8,396 bases of DNA, taken from positions 1-8,396 of the forward strand of contig JAAKFB010000070.1 in NCBI GenBank assembly GCA_011065235.1. Direction: 5' to 3'. Positions within the stretch are counted from its first letter, which is position 1. Each line of letters opens with the position of its first letter. This document shows positions 1 to 6,416 of this stretch, piece by piece. The notes below the pieces were generated by a model that worked only from the letters and a program-made list of their open reading frames with translations, made no database searches and was not told the DNA's origin. Both the position numbers and the translations under genes were made by a program. This DNA is from Chlamydiota bacterium (lineage in GTDB: Bacteria; Chlamydiota; Chlamydiia; Chlamydiales; Rhabdochlamydiaceae).

Positions 1-232
1 CCGCTTGATCGAGGCGGAGTTGGGTATTTACCGGCAGGATTCTCAAGAGTTTATCGCCAGTGGTGTGACCCTCTCTCTAGTCCGTCTTCCCGGGCACGCT
101 CTACCCGAAGAATCTGTCCAAGAAAATGATGCCTTCTTGCGCGGCATCGCACATGACGTCTCCTTTCTCTTTAGTGGAAAGACCCCTCAATTTCAGGCTC
201 AACAATTTGAAGCGACGATGGTGAAAGAATGA
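1..232 (+). CDS. C-terminal fragment of a probable LptC-like LPS-export protein (5' end outside window)
   Basis: The frame is open from the left window edge, so this is the last 76 or so residues of a longer protein; the TTG at position 5 is most likely an internal leucine codon. What is visible is a beta-rich, polar stretch with no membrane segment, including SGVTLSLVRLPGHALP and LFSGKTPQFQAQQFEAT. I do not recognise it with certainty. It ends in an ATGA overlap (229-232) with an LptA/OstA-like gene that is itself followed by lptB. That position is where LptC, the periplasmic bitopic partner passing LPS from the LptBFG transporter to LptA, is often encoded, and alternating beta-strands would suit an LptC jellyroll. 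The LptC assignment is therefore inference from context plus a weak sequence impression. A chlamydia-specific conserved hypothetical protein is the main alternative. Confidence 0.45.
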   Translation, partial: RLIEAELGIYRQDSQEFIASGVTLSLVRLPGHALPEESVQENDAFLRGIAHDVSFLFSGKTPQFQAQQFEATMVKE

Positions 233-1590
233 GACTGTTATTTTTACTTTTGATTTTATCTAGCCTCCTGACAGCTGAGATCCCTACCTCCTCGATTTCA
301 TCTGAAAATGCTTCCTATGATGGCAACGCCCTGGTTCTGACCGGCTCTGTGAATCTCAACCATGCTCTAGGAAGAATGCAAGCGGGAGCAGCCAGACTCT
401 TGAAGGACACAGAAGAGGGCCCTTTCTCTTCGATCCGCCTGCGCGACAATGTGCTCATCACATTAAAAAATCGAGGAAAAATCTCTTGTGCAGAAGCGGA
501 CTTTGACTTCTCAGCAATGAAAGGAAAGCTCCTCCCTAAACTGGGAGATTCCATCCGCTTTATCAATCTGCACTCAGGCCCCCTCTCTCTTTCTAGCAGT
601 GTAGCTGAGATCGAATTTGCAAAAGAATACGATGCTCTCAAAGTGACAAAAATTTTTGCACACGAAAAGGTACATGTGCAATATGGCAAGGATTTTGTCC
701 TCTTGGCCGATAATGCAACCTACTTGAATGACGTCAATCCTCATGTTTTTGCAAGTCCCCACTGCGTGCTCATTCATTTCCAAGATCAAATCGAAGCGGA
801 AAAGATCGAATTATTCCCCGAAAATTCAAAAATCATTCTCTCTTCCCCGAGTGGCAAATTTCAGCCTTCTGCCTTTTCTAAGAATGACGGGATGCAGTTC
901 TCTTGTGACAAGTTAGTTTGGGAACGTGCTCCACAAATTCTCACCCTACGTGGAAACATCTCGATACAAGATGAAGGGATAGGAAATATCCATTGCGATG
1001 ATGAGGTAGAGCTGCGCCAAAAAGAGCAAGACGAAAAATGGGTTTTAAGCAGCATCACCGCGAAAGGGAAAACAGAGCTTCAATACCACCTGAGTGCCAA
1101 CTTTAAACATCTACTCACCTGTTATGGGCAAATGCATCTCGATCAAGATCGCCTCGTACTCAACATAGAGAGTCCCGAGGATCAGCCGATCGAATACATT
1201 CACGATCAAATGAAGCTCCGTGCCGATCACGCCACACTCGAATACGAGCAAGAACACAGTGCTATTCGTCCACAAAAATTGACACTGAATGGTCATGTTC
1301 ATCTCTTTGCAGACGAAAACGCCCTCCGCTGTGCCGTGGCCGATCAATTCACCTACTATCCCGAATTAGAAACCATGGTCCTCTCTGCAGAAGAGGGGCA
1401 AAATGTCCTCTTTTGGGATGAGATCCAAAAGCTTTCGATCAGTGCCAAGGAAGTCCATTTATCACGCGATGAAAAAGGAGAAAATTTCAAAGGAGTGGGC
1501 AACGTCCGTTTTGCCTTCTCCTCCACCGAAAATGCCCTATTGAAAAAGCTATTCCCCTTCTATCAACAAACAGGAACCGCTAATGAATGA
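229..1590 (+). CDS. Secreted LptA/OstA-like LPS transport protein, unusually long
   Basis: A 453-residue protein starting with a short hydrophobic export signal (residues 1-16, MRLLFLLLILSSLLTA), so it should reach the periplasm. Residues 27-57 (ASYDGNALVLTGSVNLN, then GRMQAGAARL) read like an OstA/LptA repeat, where strand pairs of the type 'Y-G-L-TG-V' stack into the beta-taco groove that shields lipid A. Similar strands recur near residues 237-247 (ILTLRGNISIQ), 349-359 (QKLTLNGHVHL) and 421-430 (KGVGNVRFAF), which suggests several modules. Family LptA proteins are usually under about 200 residues, so this one is more than twice as long, yet it lacks the large C-terminal barrel of LptD. 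The ATG overlaps the upstream stop (ATGA), and its own stop overlaps the lptB start, so all three are likely translated as a coupled set. Function as a periplasmic LPS bridge is inferred from fold-like motifs plus location. Confidence 0.68.
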   Translation: MRLLFLLLILSSLLTAEIPTSSISSENASYDGNALVLTGSVNLNHALGRMQAGAARLLKDTEEGPFSSIRLRDNVLITLKNRGKISCAEADFDFSAMKGKLLPKLGDSIRFINLHSGPLSLSSSVAEIEFAKEYDALKVTKIFAHEKVHVQYGKDFVLLADNATYLNDVNPHVFASPHCVLIHFQDQIEAEKIELFPENSKIILSSPSGKFQPSAFSKNDGMQFSCDKLVWERAPQILTLRGNISIQDEGIGNIHCDDEVELRQKEQDEKWVLSSITAKGKTELQYHLSANFKHLLTCYGQMHLDQDRLVLNIESPEDQPIEYIHDQMKLRADHATLEYEQEHSAIRPQKLTLNGHVHLFADENALRCAVADQFTYYPELETMVLSAEEGQNVLFWDEIQKLSISAKEVHLSRDEKGENFKGVGNVRFAFSSTENALLKKLFPFYQQTGTANE

Positions 1591-2323
1591 ACTGACTCAG
1601 CCTATCATCCTAAAAGTGCAAAATCTACAAAAGTCCTACCATGGTAAATTGGTCGTCTCAGGACTCTCATTCCAAGTCCGCGAGAGCGAAGTGGTCGGCC
1701 TTCTCGGACCCAATGGAGCTGGAAAAACGACTGCCTTTTACATGACCATCGGGCTGATTCGATCGGAAACAGGGAAAGTCTACTTCAAAAATCAAGATGT
1801 CACTGAAGAACCCATCCATAAAAGGGCCCGCCTCGGCATGGGCTATCTCTCGCAAGAGCCCTCTGTATTTCGCCACCTCACTGTGGAAGAAAACATCCAA
1901 TGCATCCTCGAGACACGCTCTCTTAGCAGGCATGAACAAAAGCACAAACTCGAAGAACTTCTCTCTGAGCTGCACTTAGAAAAGCTCGCAAAGAAAAAAG
2001 CAATCACATTATCAGGTGGAGAGCGGCGCCGCTTAGAAATCACCCGCGCACTAGTCACCGAACCCTCTCTTTTGCTGCTCGATGAACCTTTTGCCAATAT
2101 CGATCCCCTAGCTGTCAATGACGTCAAAAAAATGATCCGCCACCTGCAACAAAAAGGGATCAGCGTTCTGATCACCGATCACAATGCACGCGAAATTTTT
2201 TCGATTGTCGACCGGAGCTACCTCATCCAAGAGGGGCGCGTCATGATGTCGGGATCGGTGAATGAACTGTTAGAAAACAAGGAAGCAAGAAGCTCCTATT
2301 TTGGAGAAGATTTTAGACTATGA
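1583..2323 (+). CDS. lptB: LPS export ABC transporter ATP-binding protein LptB
   Basis: A 246-residue ABC ATPase of normal LptB length. All nucleotide-binding motifs are intact: Walker A GPNGAGKT (42-49), Q-loop glutamine 91 in YLSQEPSVFRHLTVEENI, signature LSGGERRR (143-150), Walker B LLLLDEP with catalytic glutamate 168, and the switch histidine 200 in ITDHN. The Q-loop sequence with EPSVFR-LTVEENI and the DHN switch are typical of the LptB (YhbG) branch, not of amino-acid importers. In the cytoplasm LptB would hydrolyse ATP with LptF/LptG (not in this window) to extract LPS from the inner membrane. The start ATG lies 8 bases inside the upstream gene and has AGGA at 1572-1575, 7 bases upstream. 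The stop overlaps the next start by ATGA. Confidence 0.95.
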   Translation: MNELTQPIILKVQNLQKSYHGKLVVSGLSFQVRESEVVGLLGPNGAGKTTAFYMTIGLIRSETGKVYFKNQDVTEEPIHKRARLGMGYLSQEPSVFRHLTVEENIQCILETRSLSRHEQKHKLEELLSELHLEKLAKKKAITLSGGERRRLEITRALVTEPSLLLLDEPFANIDPLAVNDVKKMIRHLQQKGISVLITDHNAREIFSIVDRSYLIQEGRVMMSGSVNELLENKEARSSYFGEDFRL

Positions 2324-3825
2324 GTGAACATAAATTTAGTTTTTGGCGCCAGATTGCCTGGCCCATACATCGAAACGAAGTTAAAAAGGTCCTCTCCATG
2401 CTCCTGCTGATGGGACTGCTGTGCATGAGTTACAGCATTTTGCGCAACCTCAAAGACACAGTCATTTTAACCGCAAAAGCATCCGGTGCAGAAGTGATCC
2501 CCTTCATCAAGGTCTGGGGCATCCTTCCAGGAGCCATTTTCGCCACCTGGTTTTACACCAAATTGCGCAGCCGTTTTAGCCGTGAACGTGTCTTTTATTT
2601 GATGATCGGAGGATTCATCACCTATTTCATGCTCTACGCCTTTGTCATCTTCCCCAATAGCGAATTCCTCAATCTCAATCAGTTTAGCGACCACCTGCGC
2701 ACGGTAATGCCCGAGGGATTTTCCGGTCTGATAGCGATGGTTTGCAACTGGACTGCCTCGATGTATTATGTCATTTCTGAGATGTGGTCCGTCGTCGTCT
2801 TGACGGTCCTCTTTTGGGGTTTTGCCCACGATATCACTCCTCTCTCCCAAGCTAAACGCTGCTATGGCCTGTTCAATATCGGATCGAATATGGCCCCCAT
2901 TCTAGGGGGACTTTTAGCCAATTTCTTTGTGCAAAAATTCATTGCAAGTCACGCTGATGCTCACCTCACCCGATCGCTGCCTGTCCTCACTTTGCTTATC
3001 TGTGGCTTTGCCCTTGCCGCTTTAGGAGTCTTCTACTGGATCAATCGGAATGTTGTTCCTTTCGAGCCCCATGCATCCGATAGCTACACAGAATCGGTCA
3101 AAAAGAGCAATAAGAAGCGCCTTTCTTTGCGCGACTGCATCCGCTACATCTCTAAATCGAAATACCTCACCTGCCTGGCACTGATCGTCCTCGGCTACAA
3201 CATTGCTATCAACTTTACAGACATCTTGTGGAAAGATCAGCTCAAAAAACACTTCACCGATCCCAATGCCATGCTCCAGCACATGAATCACGTGACGATC
3301 GGAATTGGATGTATTGCCACAATGGGAGGGCTCCTCTTCTCTATCATGGTGCGCCGTTTTGGATGGACTCTTGTTGCCTTCATCACCCCAGCCATCATGA
3401 TCGTGATGGCCGCTGGATTTTTCAGCTTCATCTTCTTCCAAAGCGCCGCCACAGGCCTGGCTCTTACGCTCTTTGGGACGACGCCGCTGGTCCTCACCGT
3501 CTATCTCGGTTCGGCCCAAAACTGCCTCGCCAAGGCGAACAAATACTCGGTCTTCGACGCCTCCAAAGAGCTCGCCTTTTTGGCGCTCGATTCTGAGTCG
3601 CGCCTGCGCGGAAAAGCAGCAATCGATGGCTTGGGCGCTGGGGTCGGGAAATCGGGATCTTCTCTCACCTACCAAGCGATGATCTTAGGGATGGGGAGCA
3701 TTACCCTCTCCACTCCGTACATTGCAGGGATCTTAGTTGTGGTCTTTGCAACTTGGATCTACTCGGTCAAATTCATCTCGAAAGAATTCAAGACCAAGAG
3801 CGCAGAAGCCGAAGCCATCGCATGA
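2320..3825 (+). CDS. NTT/Tlc-family nucleotide transporter (ADP/ATP translocase-like)
   Basis: A 501-residue polytopic membrane protein of the plastid/intracellular-parasite NTT family, which lets obligate intracellular bacteria take ATP or other nucleotides from the host. Family landmarks are clear: WPIHRNEVKKVL (14-25), RNLKDT with lysine 45 (42-47), GAEVIPFIKVWGILPGA (56-72), SEMW with glutamate 154 (153-156), KYSVFDASKE (408-417) and GKAAIDG...GKSGSS with lysine 444 (431-447). About twelve hydrophobic stretches are expected and look present. From memory its N-terminal half is nearer C. trachomatis Npt2 than Npt1. In ATP/ADP exchangers the mid-protein motif usually reads 'NLVE..WK'; here it is NFTDILWK (298-305) with Asp301. 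The usual 'DVVG.R.GKSGG' is DGLGAGVGKSGSS. Substrate is therefore left open (ATP/ADP antiport, other NTP uptake or proton-coupled uptake). It is coupled to lptB through ATGA, and its last 67 bases overlap the convergent glycosyltransferase gene. Confidence 0.92.
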   Translation: MSEHKFSFWRQIAWPIHRNEVKKVLSMLLLMGLLCMSYSILRNLKDTVILTAKASGAEVIPFIKVWGILPGAIFATWFYTKLRSRFSRERVFYLMIGGFITYFMLYAFVIFPNSEFLNLNQFSDHLRTVMPEGFSGLIAMVCNWTASMYYVISEMWSVVVLTVLFWGFAHDITPLSQAKRCYGLFNIGSNMAPILGGLLANFFVQKFIASHADAHLTRSLPVLTLLICGFALAALGVFYWINRNVVPFEPHASDSYTESVKKSNKKRLSLRDCIRYISKSKYLTCLALIVLGYNIAINFTDILWKDQLKKHFTDPNAMLQHMNHVTIGIGCIATMGGLLFSIMVRRFGWTLVAFITPAIMIVMAAGFFSFIFFQSAATGLALTLFGTTPLVLTVYLGSAQNCLAKANKYSVFDASKELAFLALDSESRLRGKAAIDGLGAGVGKSGSSLTYQAMILGMGSITLSTPYIAGILVVVFATWIYSVKFISKEFKTKSAEAEAIA

Positions 3826-4820
3826 AAGGCACCCACAATTTCTTGAGGGCTTAGCGTCCACAGACAATCGCTCATTTTGCTGCCACCGCATCCGTCGAGA
3901 CGACAGGGGCGGCAGGAGAGTTTTTTTGTAATAATGGTGCTACGGGGATGCATCCACGGCCCCCAATTCTGTTCTGATGTGGGACCAAAAAGCGCCACCA
4001 CGGGCACTTTCAAGGCTGATGCCATATGCAGTGCCACAGAGTCGACAGTGATCATTCCTTTGGACATTTGCATGAGTGCTCCCATCTCTTTCAGCGATGT
4101 TTTGCCTGCCAAATTGAGCACTTCTGGTGTCGCTAGGTCGGCAATTTCTTGGACAAATTCTCTTTCTGATGGAGCTCCGGTCAAGACGATCCTTTCACCC
4201 AACTGATCGATCACAGCTGCCATGAGGGGCTTTGGCAAGCATTTAAATCGCCATCTTGCCGCTGCGTGAATGATCACAAAAGGCTCATCGCCGACTAGCT
4301 GCTTCGCTCTCTCTGTTGCAACATCTGGCACATGAAAAAAGAGATCGCGCATCTGTTGCCTTGGATAGATGCCGATTTTGCGCAACGCGTCCAGATCCCT
4401 CTCTACCGTATGGCGCGGATTGGGGCATGGTTTGACAAGCTGCGTGAAAATTTTCCGTTTCCATTTGCCCGATGGATCCACTCCTACACGCTCAATAGCT
4501 CCACTTGCAAAAGCCGCAAGTGCGCCACGATCCCCTTCTGTCAAGTTGATGACCAAATCGTAGCCCTCTGCTCGGATTTGCCGGAGAAGCTGCAGCTCAT
4601 TCCAATATCGTTTGAAAAAAGAAAACTCCTTCCATTTGCGATCGTGCAAAATAAAATTAGAGATTGCCGGATGCCCATCTAGCATCGGTTTTGCTTCTTT
4701 CCAAATATAGGCATCGATTTGGCTATCTGGAAAAGAGGCTTTCAGATTGGTAAAAACAGGTGCTGCAAGGAGAACATCCCCTAGGTGGCGCAGCTTGATT
4801 ACTAAAATTTTTTGAAACAT
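3759..4820 (-). CDS. GT9-family glycosyltransferase, probable LPS heptosyltransferase III (WaaQ/RfaQ-like)
   Basis: A 353-residue cytoplasmic GT-B enzyme that would transfer a sugar, in the family L,D-heptose from ADP-heptose, to the LPS core. The N-terminus ILVIKLRHLGDVLLAAPVF (5-23) holds the GT9 acceptor-side motif with Asp15. RHTVERDLDALRKIG (136-150) and HAAARWRFKCLP (185-196) are typical of the RfaQ subgroup. The donor-site region TVDSVALHMASAL...PVVALFGPT (258-281) carries Asp260 and His265. The cysteine-rich CRPCRLDGCGGSKMSDCL (303-320) is also an RfaQ-type feature. The ATG has AGGA at 4830-4833, 9 bases away. The recognisable domain ends about residue 333, and the last 20 or so residues are read antisense to the end of the transporter gene. 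Heptose is not expected in Chlamydiaceae LPS, so the sugar donor is uncertain; the family is clear, the exact reaction inferred. Confidence 0.85.
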   Translation of the reverse strand: MFQKILVIKLRHLGDVLLAAPVFTNLKASFPDSQIDAYIWKEAKPMLDGHPAISNFILHDRKWKEFSFFKRYWNELQLLRQIRAEGYDLVINLTEGDRGALAAFASGAIERVGVDPSGKWKRKIFTQLVKPCPNPRHTVERDLDALRKIGIYPRQQMRDLFFHVPDVATERAKQLVGDEPFVIIHAAARWRFKCLPKPLMAAVIDQLGERIVLTGAPSEREFVQEIADLATPEVLNLAGKTSLKEMGALMQMSKGMITVDSVALHMASALKVPVVALFGPTSEQNWGPWMHPRSTIITKKLSCRPCRLDGCGGSKMSDCLWTLSPQEIVGAFHAMASASALLVLNSFEMNLTE

Positions 4821-4871
4821 TGGGTTTAATCCTAACCTAGTCTATAATCGCCCTGATTGATATTCAAGGAG
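4820..4871 (+). promoter_or_regulatory. Promoter and ribosome binding site for ndk
   Basis: A perfect -10 hexamer TATAAT lies at 4843-4848. A weak -35, TTGGGT, lies at 4820-4825, giving a 17-base spacer. Transcription would start near 4855 and give a leader of about 25 nt that contains the strong Shine-Dalgarno AAGGAG at 4866-4871, 8 bases before the ndk ATG. The -35 overlaps the start codon of the divergent glycosyltransferase. This is a sigma-70-type (chlamydial sigma66) assignment by pattern only. Confidence 0.6.
4841..4867 (-). promoter_or_regulatory. Possible weak divergent promoter for the WaaQ-like gene
   Basis: Read on the minus strand, TTGAAT (4862-4867) and TATAGA (4841-4846) are separated by 15 bases, shorter than ideal. 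The -10 shares its bases with the ndk -10 on the other strand. The start site would fall near 4834, leaving a leader of only about 14 nt that begins at the AGGA Shine-Dalgarno. The signal is suggestive only, but the 59-base gap leaves little other room for a promoter. Confidence 0.25.
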
Positions 4872-4879
4872 TATTTTAG

Positions 4880-5305
4880 ATGTCAAATGAGCAGACCCTT
4901 TCAATTATTAAACCCGATGCTGTGATCGCAAATCATATCGGAGAGATTTTGGCCCGTTATGAACAGGCTGGATTGAAAATCGTCGCTGCAAAAATGCTCC
5001 ATTTTTCTACCGATCAAGCAAAAGCCTTTTACAATGTGCATGCACATCGCCCATTCTTCGAAGAACTCGTCTCCTTCATGATCACAGGCCCCGTTCTCGT
5101 CATGGTTCTCGAAGGCGAGGATGCCGTCGCCAAAAACCGCGAGCTCATGGGAGCAACCGACCCCAAAGAAGCCGCTCCCGGGACCATTCGGGCTGATTTT
5201 GCCAAAACGATCGACAAAAACGCCGTGCATGGCTCTGATAGCCCTGAAACAGCCAAGCAAGAAATCCCCTTCTTTTTCAAGCCCCAGGAGATTTTTTCCC
5301 GGTAG
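4880..5305 (+). CDS. ndk: Nucleoside diphosphate kinase
   Basis: A 141-residue protein, the normal size for bacterial Ndk. It moves the gamma-phosphate of a nucleoside triphosphate (usually ATP) to other nucleoside diphosphates through a phosphohistidine intermediate in the cytosol. Visible hallmarks are SIIKPDAV (8-15) with Lys11, Tyr51, GTIRADF (101-107) with Arg104, and the active-site segment NAVHGSDSPETA (114-125) with His117. The start is well supported by AAGGAG 8 bases upstream and by the promoter before it. It stands alone on the + strand between two minus-strand units, and its 3' end overlaps the convergent methyltransferase gene by 29 bases. In an organism importing nucleotides through NTT carriers, Ndk would balance the NTP pools; that link is inference. 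Confidence 0.98.
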   Translation: MSNEQTLSIIKPDAVIANHIGEILARYEQAGLKIVAAKMLHFSTDQAKAFYNVHAHRPFFEELVSFMITGPVLVMVLEGEDAVAKNRELMGATDPKEAAPGTIRADFAKTIDKNAVHGSDSPETAKQEIPFFFKPQEIFSR

Positions 5306-5960
5306 GGAGAGCGAGGTAGTGATCTTTATCGATCCGCTGAATCGTATAGCCTAAATCTCGAAACCTTTCGATCCGATTGTCATAGACTTCTTTGATATAG
5401 CGATCGTGCCTCTCCATTGGAACCCCGCCAATCATATTGAGGATCAATGCGGGTTTGCACGCCTGGATCGTTTTCTTAGCATTATTGAGGAAAATGTCTT
5501 CTCTGCCGCTGCCATCGATATACATCACAGAGACATCGGTAAGTTCTAAAGAGTCCAGCGATTGAACTTTGTAAAAAAGCTTCATATTTTGCACATTATT
5601 GAGCATCGCATTCCAAAATAATTCCCGAAAAAGCTCTGCATTCGATTCAAAAGCGAGTACATTCCCCTGCAAACCGACAAATCGAGAAAAGAAAAAAGCG
5701 CGCGCTCCGTTTTGCGCCCCAAAGTCGACAACAGTCGTTCCTTCTTTGATATAGCGCTCTAAAAAATGCAAAACATTTGCGTCTTCTTCTAGCTTTTTCT
5801 CCTCTTTCACATAAAATCTGGCATCGGCAGTGTTAACAATTGTGTACTCTTCTTCTGAAAAATCTTGAAGATACTCAAGCATCTCTTCTCGATCTTCACA
5901 AGGAGCGATTAAATCTTCATTTAGAAATGGAAACAACATAAAGAGGAAAAAAAGGCTCAC
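5277..5960 (-). CDS. FkbM-family methyltransferase-like protein with hydrophobic N-terminus
   Basis: A 227-residue protein. Residues 65-108 form a Rossmann-type SAM-binding start: LHFLERYIKEGTTVVDFGAQNG (64-85) with glycine-rich motif I, then GNVLAFES (99-106), where Glu105 is placed to bind the SAM ribose. The later block LDSLELTDVSVMYIDGSGREDIFLNNAKKTI (135-165) matches the FkbM layout 'D.l...D.ikiDvEG.E...l.Ga', but the usual DVEG.E reads YIDGSGRED. FkbM enzymes O-methylate sugars or other small hydroxyl groups; the substrate here is unknown. Residues 1-12 are strongly hydrophobic and could be a signal or anchor, unusual for a SAM enzyme. Start choice: GTG at 5960 overlaps the dtd stop (GTGA) and has GGAGGA 6 bases upstream; ATG at 5939 (residue 8) is an alternative that shortens the hydrophobic run. 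A related catalytically altered protein is possible. Confidence 0.7.
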   Translation of the reverse strand: MSLFFLFMLFPFLNEDLIAPCEDREEMLEYLQDFSEEEYTIVNTADARFYVKEEKKLEEDANVLHFLERYIKEGTTVVDFGAQNGARAFFFSRFVGLQGNVLAFESNAELFRELFWNAMLNNVQNMKLFYKVQSLDSLELTDVSVMYIDGSGREDIFLNNAKKTIQACKPALILNMIGGVPMERHDRYIKEVYDNRIERFRDLGYTIQRIDKDHYLALPTGKKSPGA

Positions 5961-6400
5961 CTTCCTTCCTCCAAAAGCAACGTCACGGGGCCATCATTGA
6001 CAAGACTTACCTGCATGTAAGCTCCAAAACTTCCCGTCTGTACCTTCGCCACTTTTCCCCTCGCCTCTTCGACAAATCGCAAGTAGAGCTCTTTGGCCAG
6101 ATCAGGGGGTGCAGAATCGGTAAATGAAGGACGGCGTCCCGATTTGCAGTTTGCATAGAGAGTGAATTGCGAGACGATGAGAAGCTCTCCACCCACATCC
6201 AAAAGCGAGCGGTTCATCTTTCCCTCATCATCGTGAAAAAAGCGCAGATTGATCAGTTTTTCCACCATTCGGGGAATCTGCATCGCTTGATCATTTTTAC
6301 CGATGCCCAATAAGACGAGTGCGCCAAAGTCGATTGCACCGACGACATCACCCTCTACGGTGACACTTGCACGCTGAACTCTTTGAATGACAATTTTCAA
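5957..6400 (-). CDS. dtd: D-aminoacyl-tRNA deacylase (D-Tyr-tRNA deacylase)
   Basis: A 147-residue protein from the TTG start at 6400, matching the usual Dtd length of about 145 and the canonical N-terminus (M)KIVIQRV. It removes D-amino acids, and glycine mischarged on tRNA-Ala, from tRNA in the cytoplasm, protecting translation. Both family signatures are intact: SQFTLYA (77-83) with the active-site threonine 80, and the Gly-cisPro motif in NDGPVT (135-140) used for chiral proofreading. Other conserved pieces are RFFHDDEGKMNRSLLDVGGELLIVS (53-77) and GRRPSF (88-93). An in-frame ATG at 6445 would add 15 residues (TGSYSERFDRRNYK-) that are not family-like. TAGGAG 10 bases before the TTG supports the shorter form. 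The stop overlaps the FkbM-like start by four bases, so the two form an operon. Confidence 0.95.
   Translation of the reverse strand: MKIVIQRVQRASVTVEGDVVGAIDFGALVLLGIGKNDQAMQIPRMVEKLINLRFFHDDEGKMNRSLLDVGGELLIVSQFTLYANCKSGRRPSFTDSAPPDLAKELYLRFVEEARGKVAKVQTGSFGAYMQVSLVNDGPVTLLLEEGR
5967..5972 (-). promoter_or_regulatory. Strong Shine-Dalgarno fixing the GTG start of the FkbM-like gene
   Basis: On the minus strand GGAGGA sits 6 bases before GTG (5958-5960), inside the last codons of dtd. Together with the GTGA stop/start overlap it favours GTG at 5960 over the ATG 21 bases further in, and points to translational coupling with dtd. Confidence 0.7.
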
Positions 6401-6410
6401 CTTGTAATTT

Positions 6411-6416
6411 CTCCTA
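6411..6416 (-). promoter_or_regulatory. Shine-Dalgarno supporting the TTG start of dtd
   Basis: TAGGAG on the minus strand lies 10 bases upstream of the TTG at 6398-6400. No comparable site precedes the in-frame ATG at 6445. The downstream protein then begins exactly at the conserved family N-terminus, so this site decides the start. Confidence 0.65.

Noticed and set aside
5..232. Complete 75-residue small protein starting at TTG 5
   Set aside because: The frame is open to the window edge, no Shine-Dalgarno can be seen, and the sequence reads like the C-terminal end of a larger beta-rich protein.
315..689. 124-codon minus-strand open frame inside the LptA-like gene
   Set aside because: It is a shadow of the + strand gene, which has a signal peptide, OstA-like motifs and start/stop overlaps with both neighbours.
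3022..3675. 217-codon minus-strand open frame within the transporter gene
   Set aside because: It is wholly antisense to a clear NTT transporter and has low-complexity charged composition with no recognisable domain; it reflects the codon use of the real gene.
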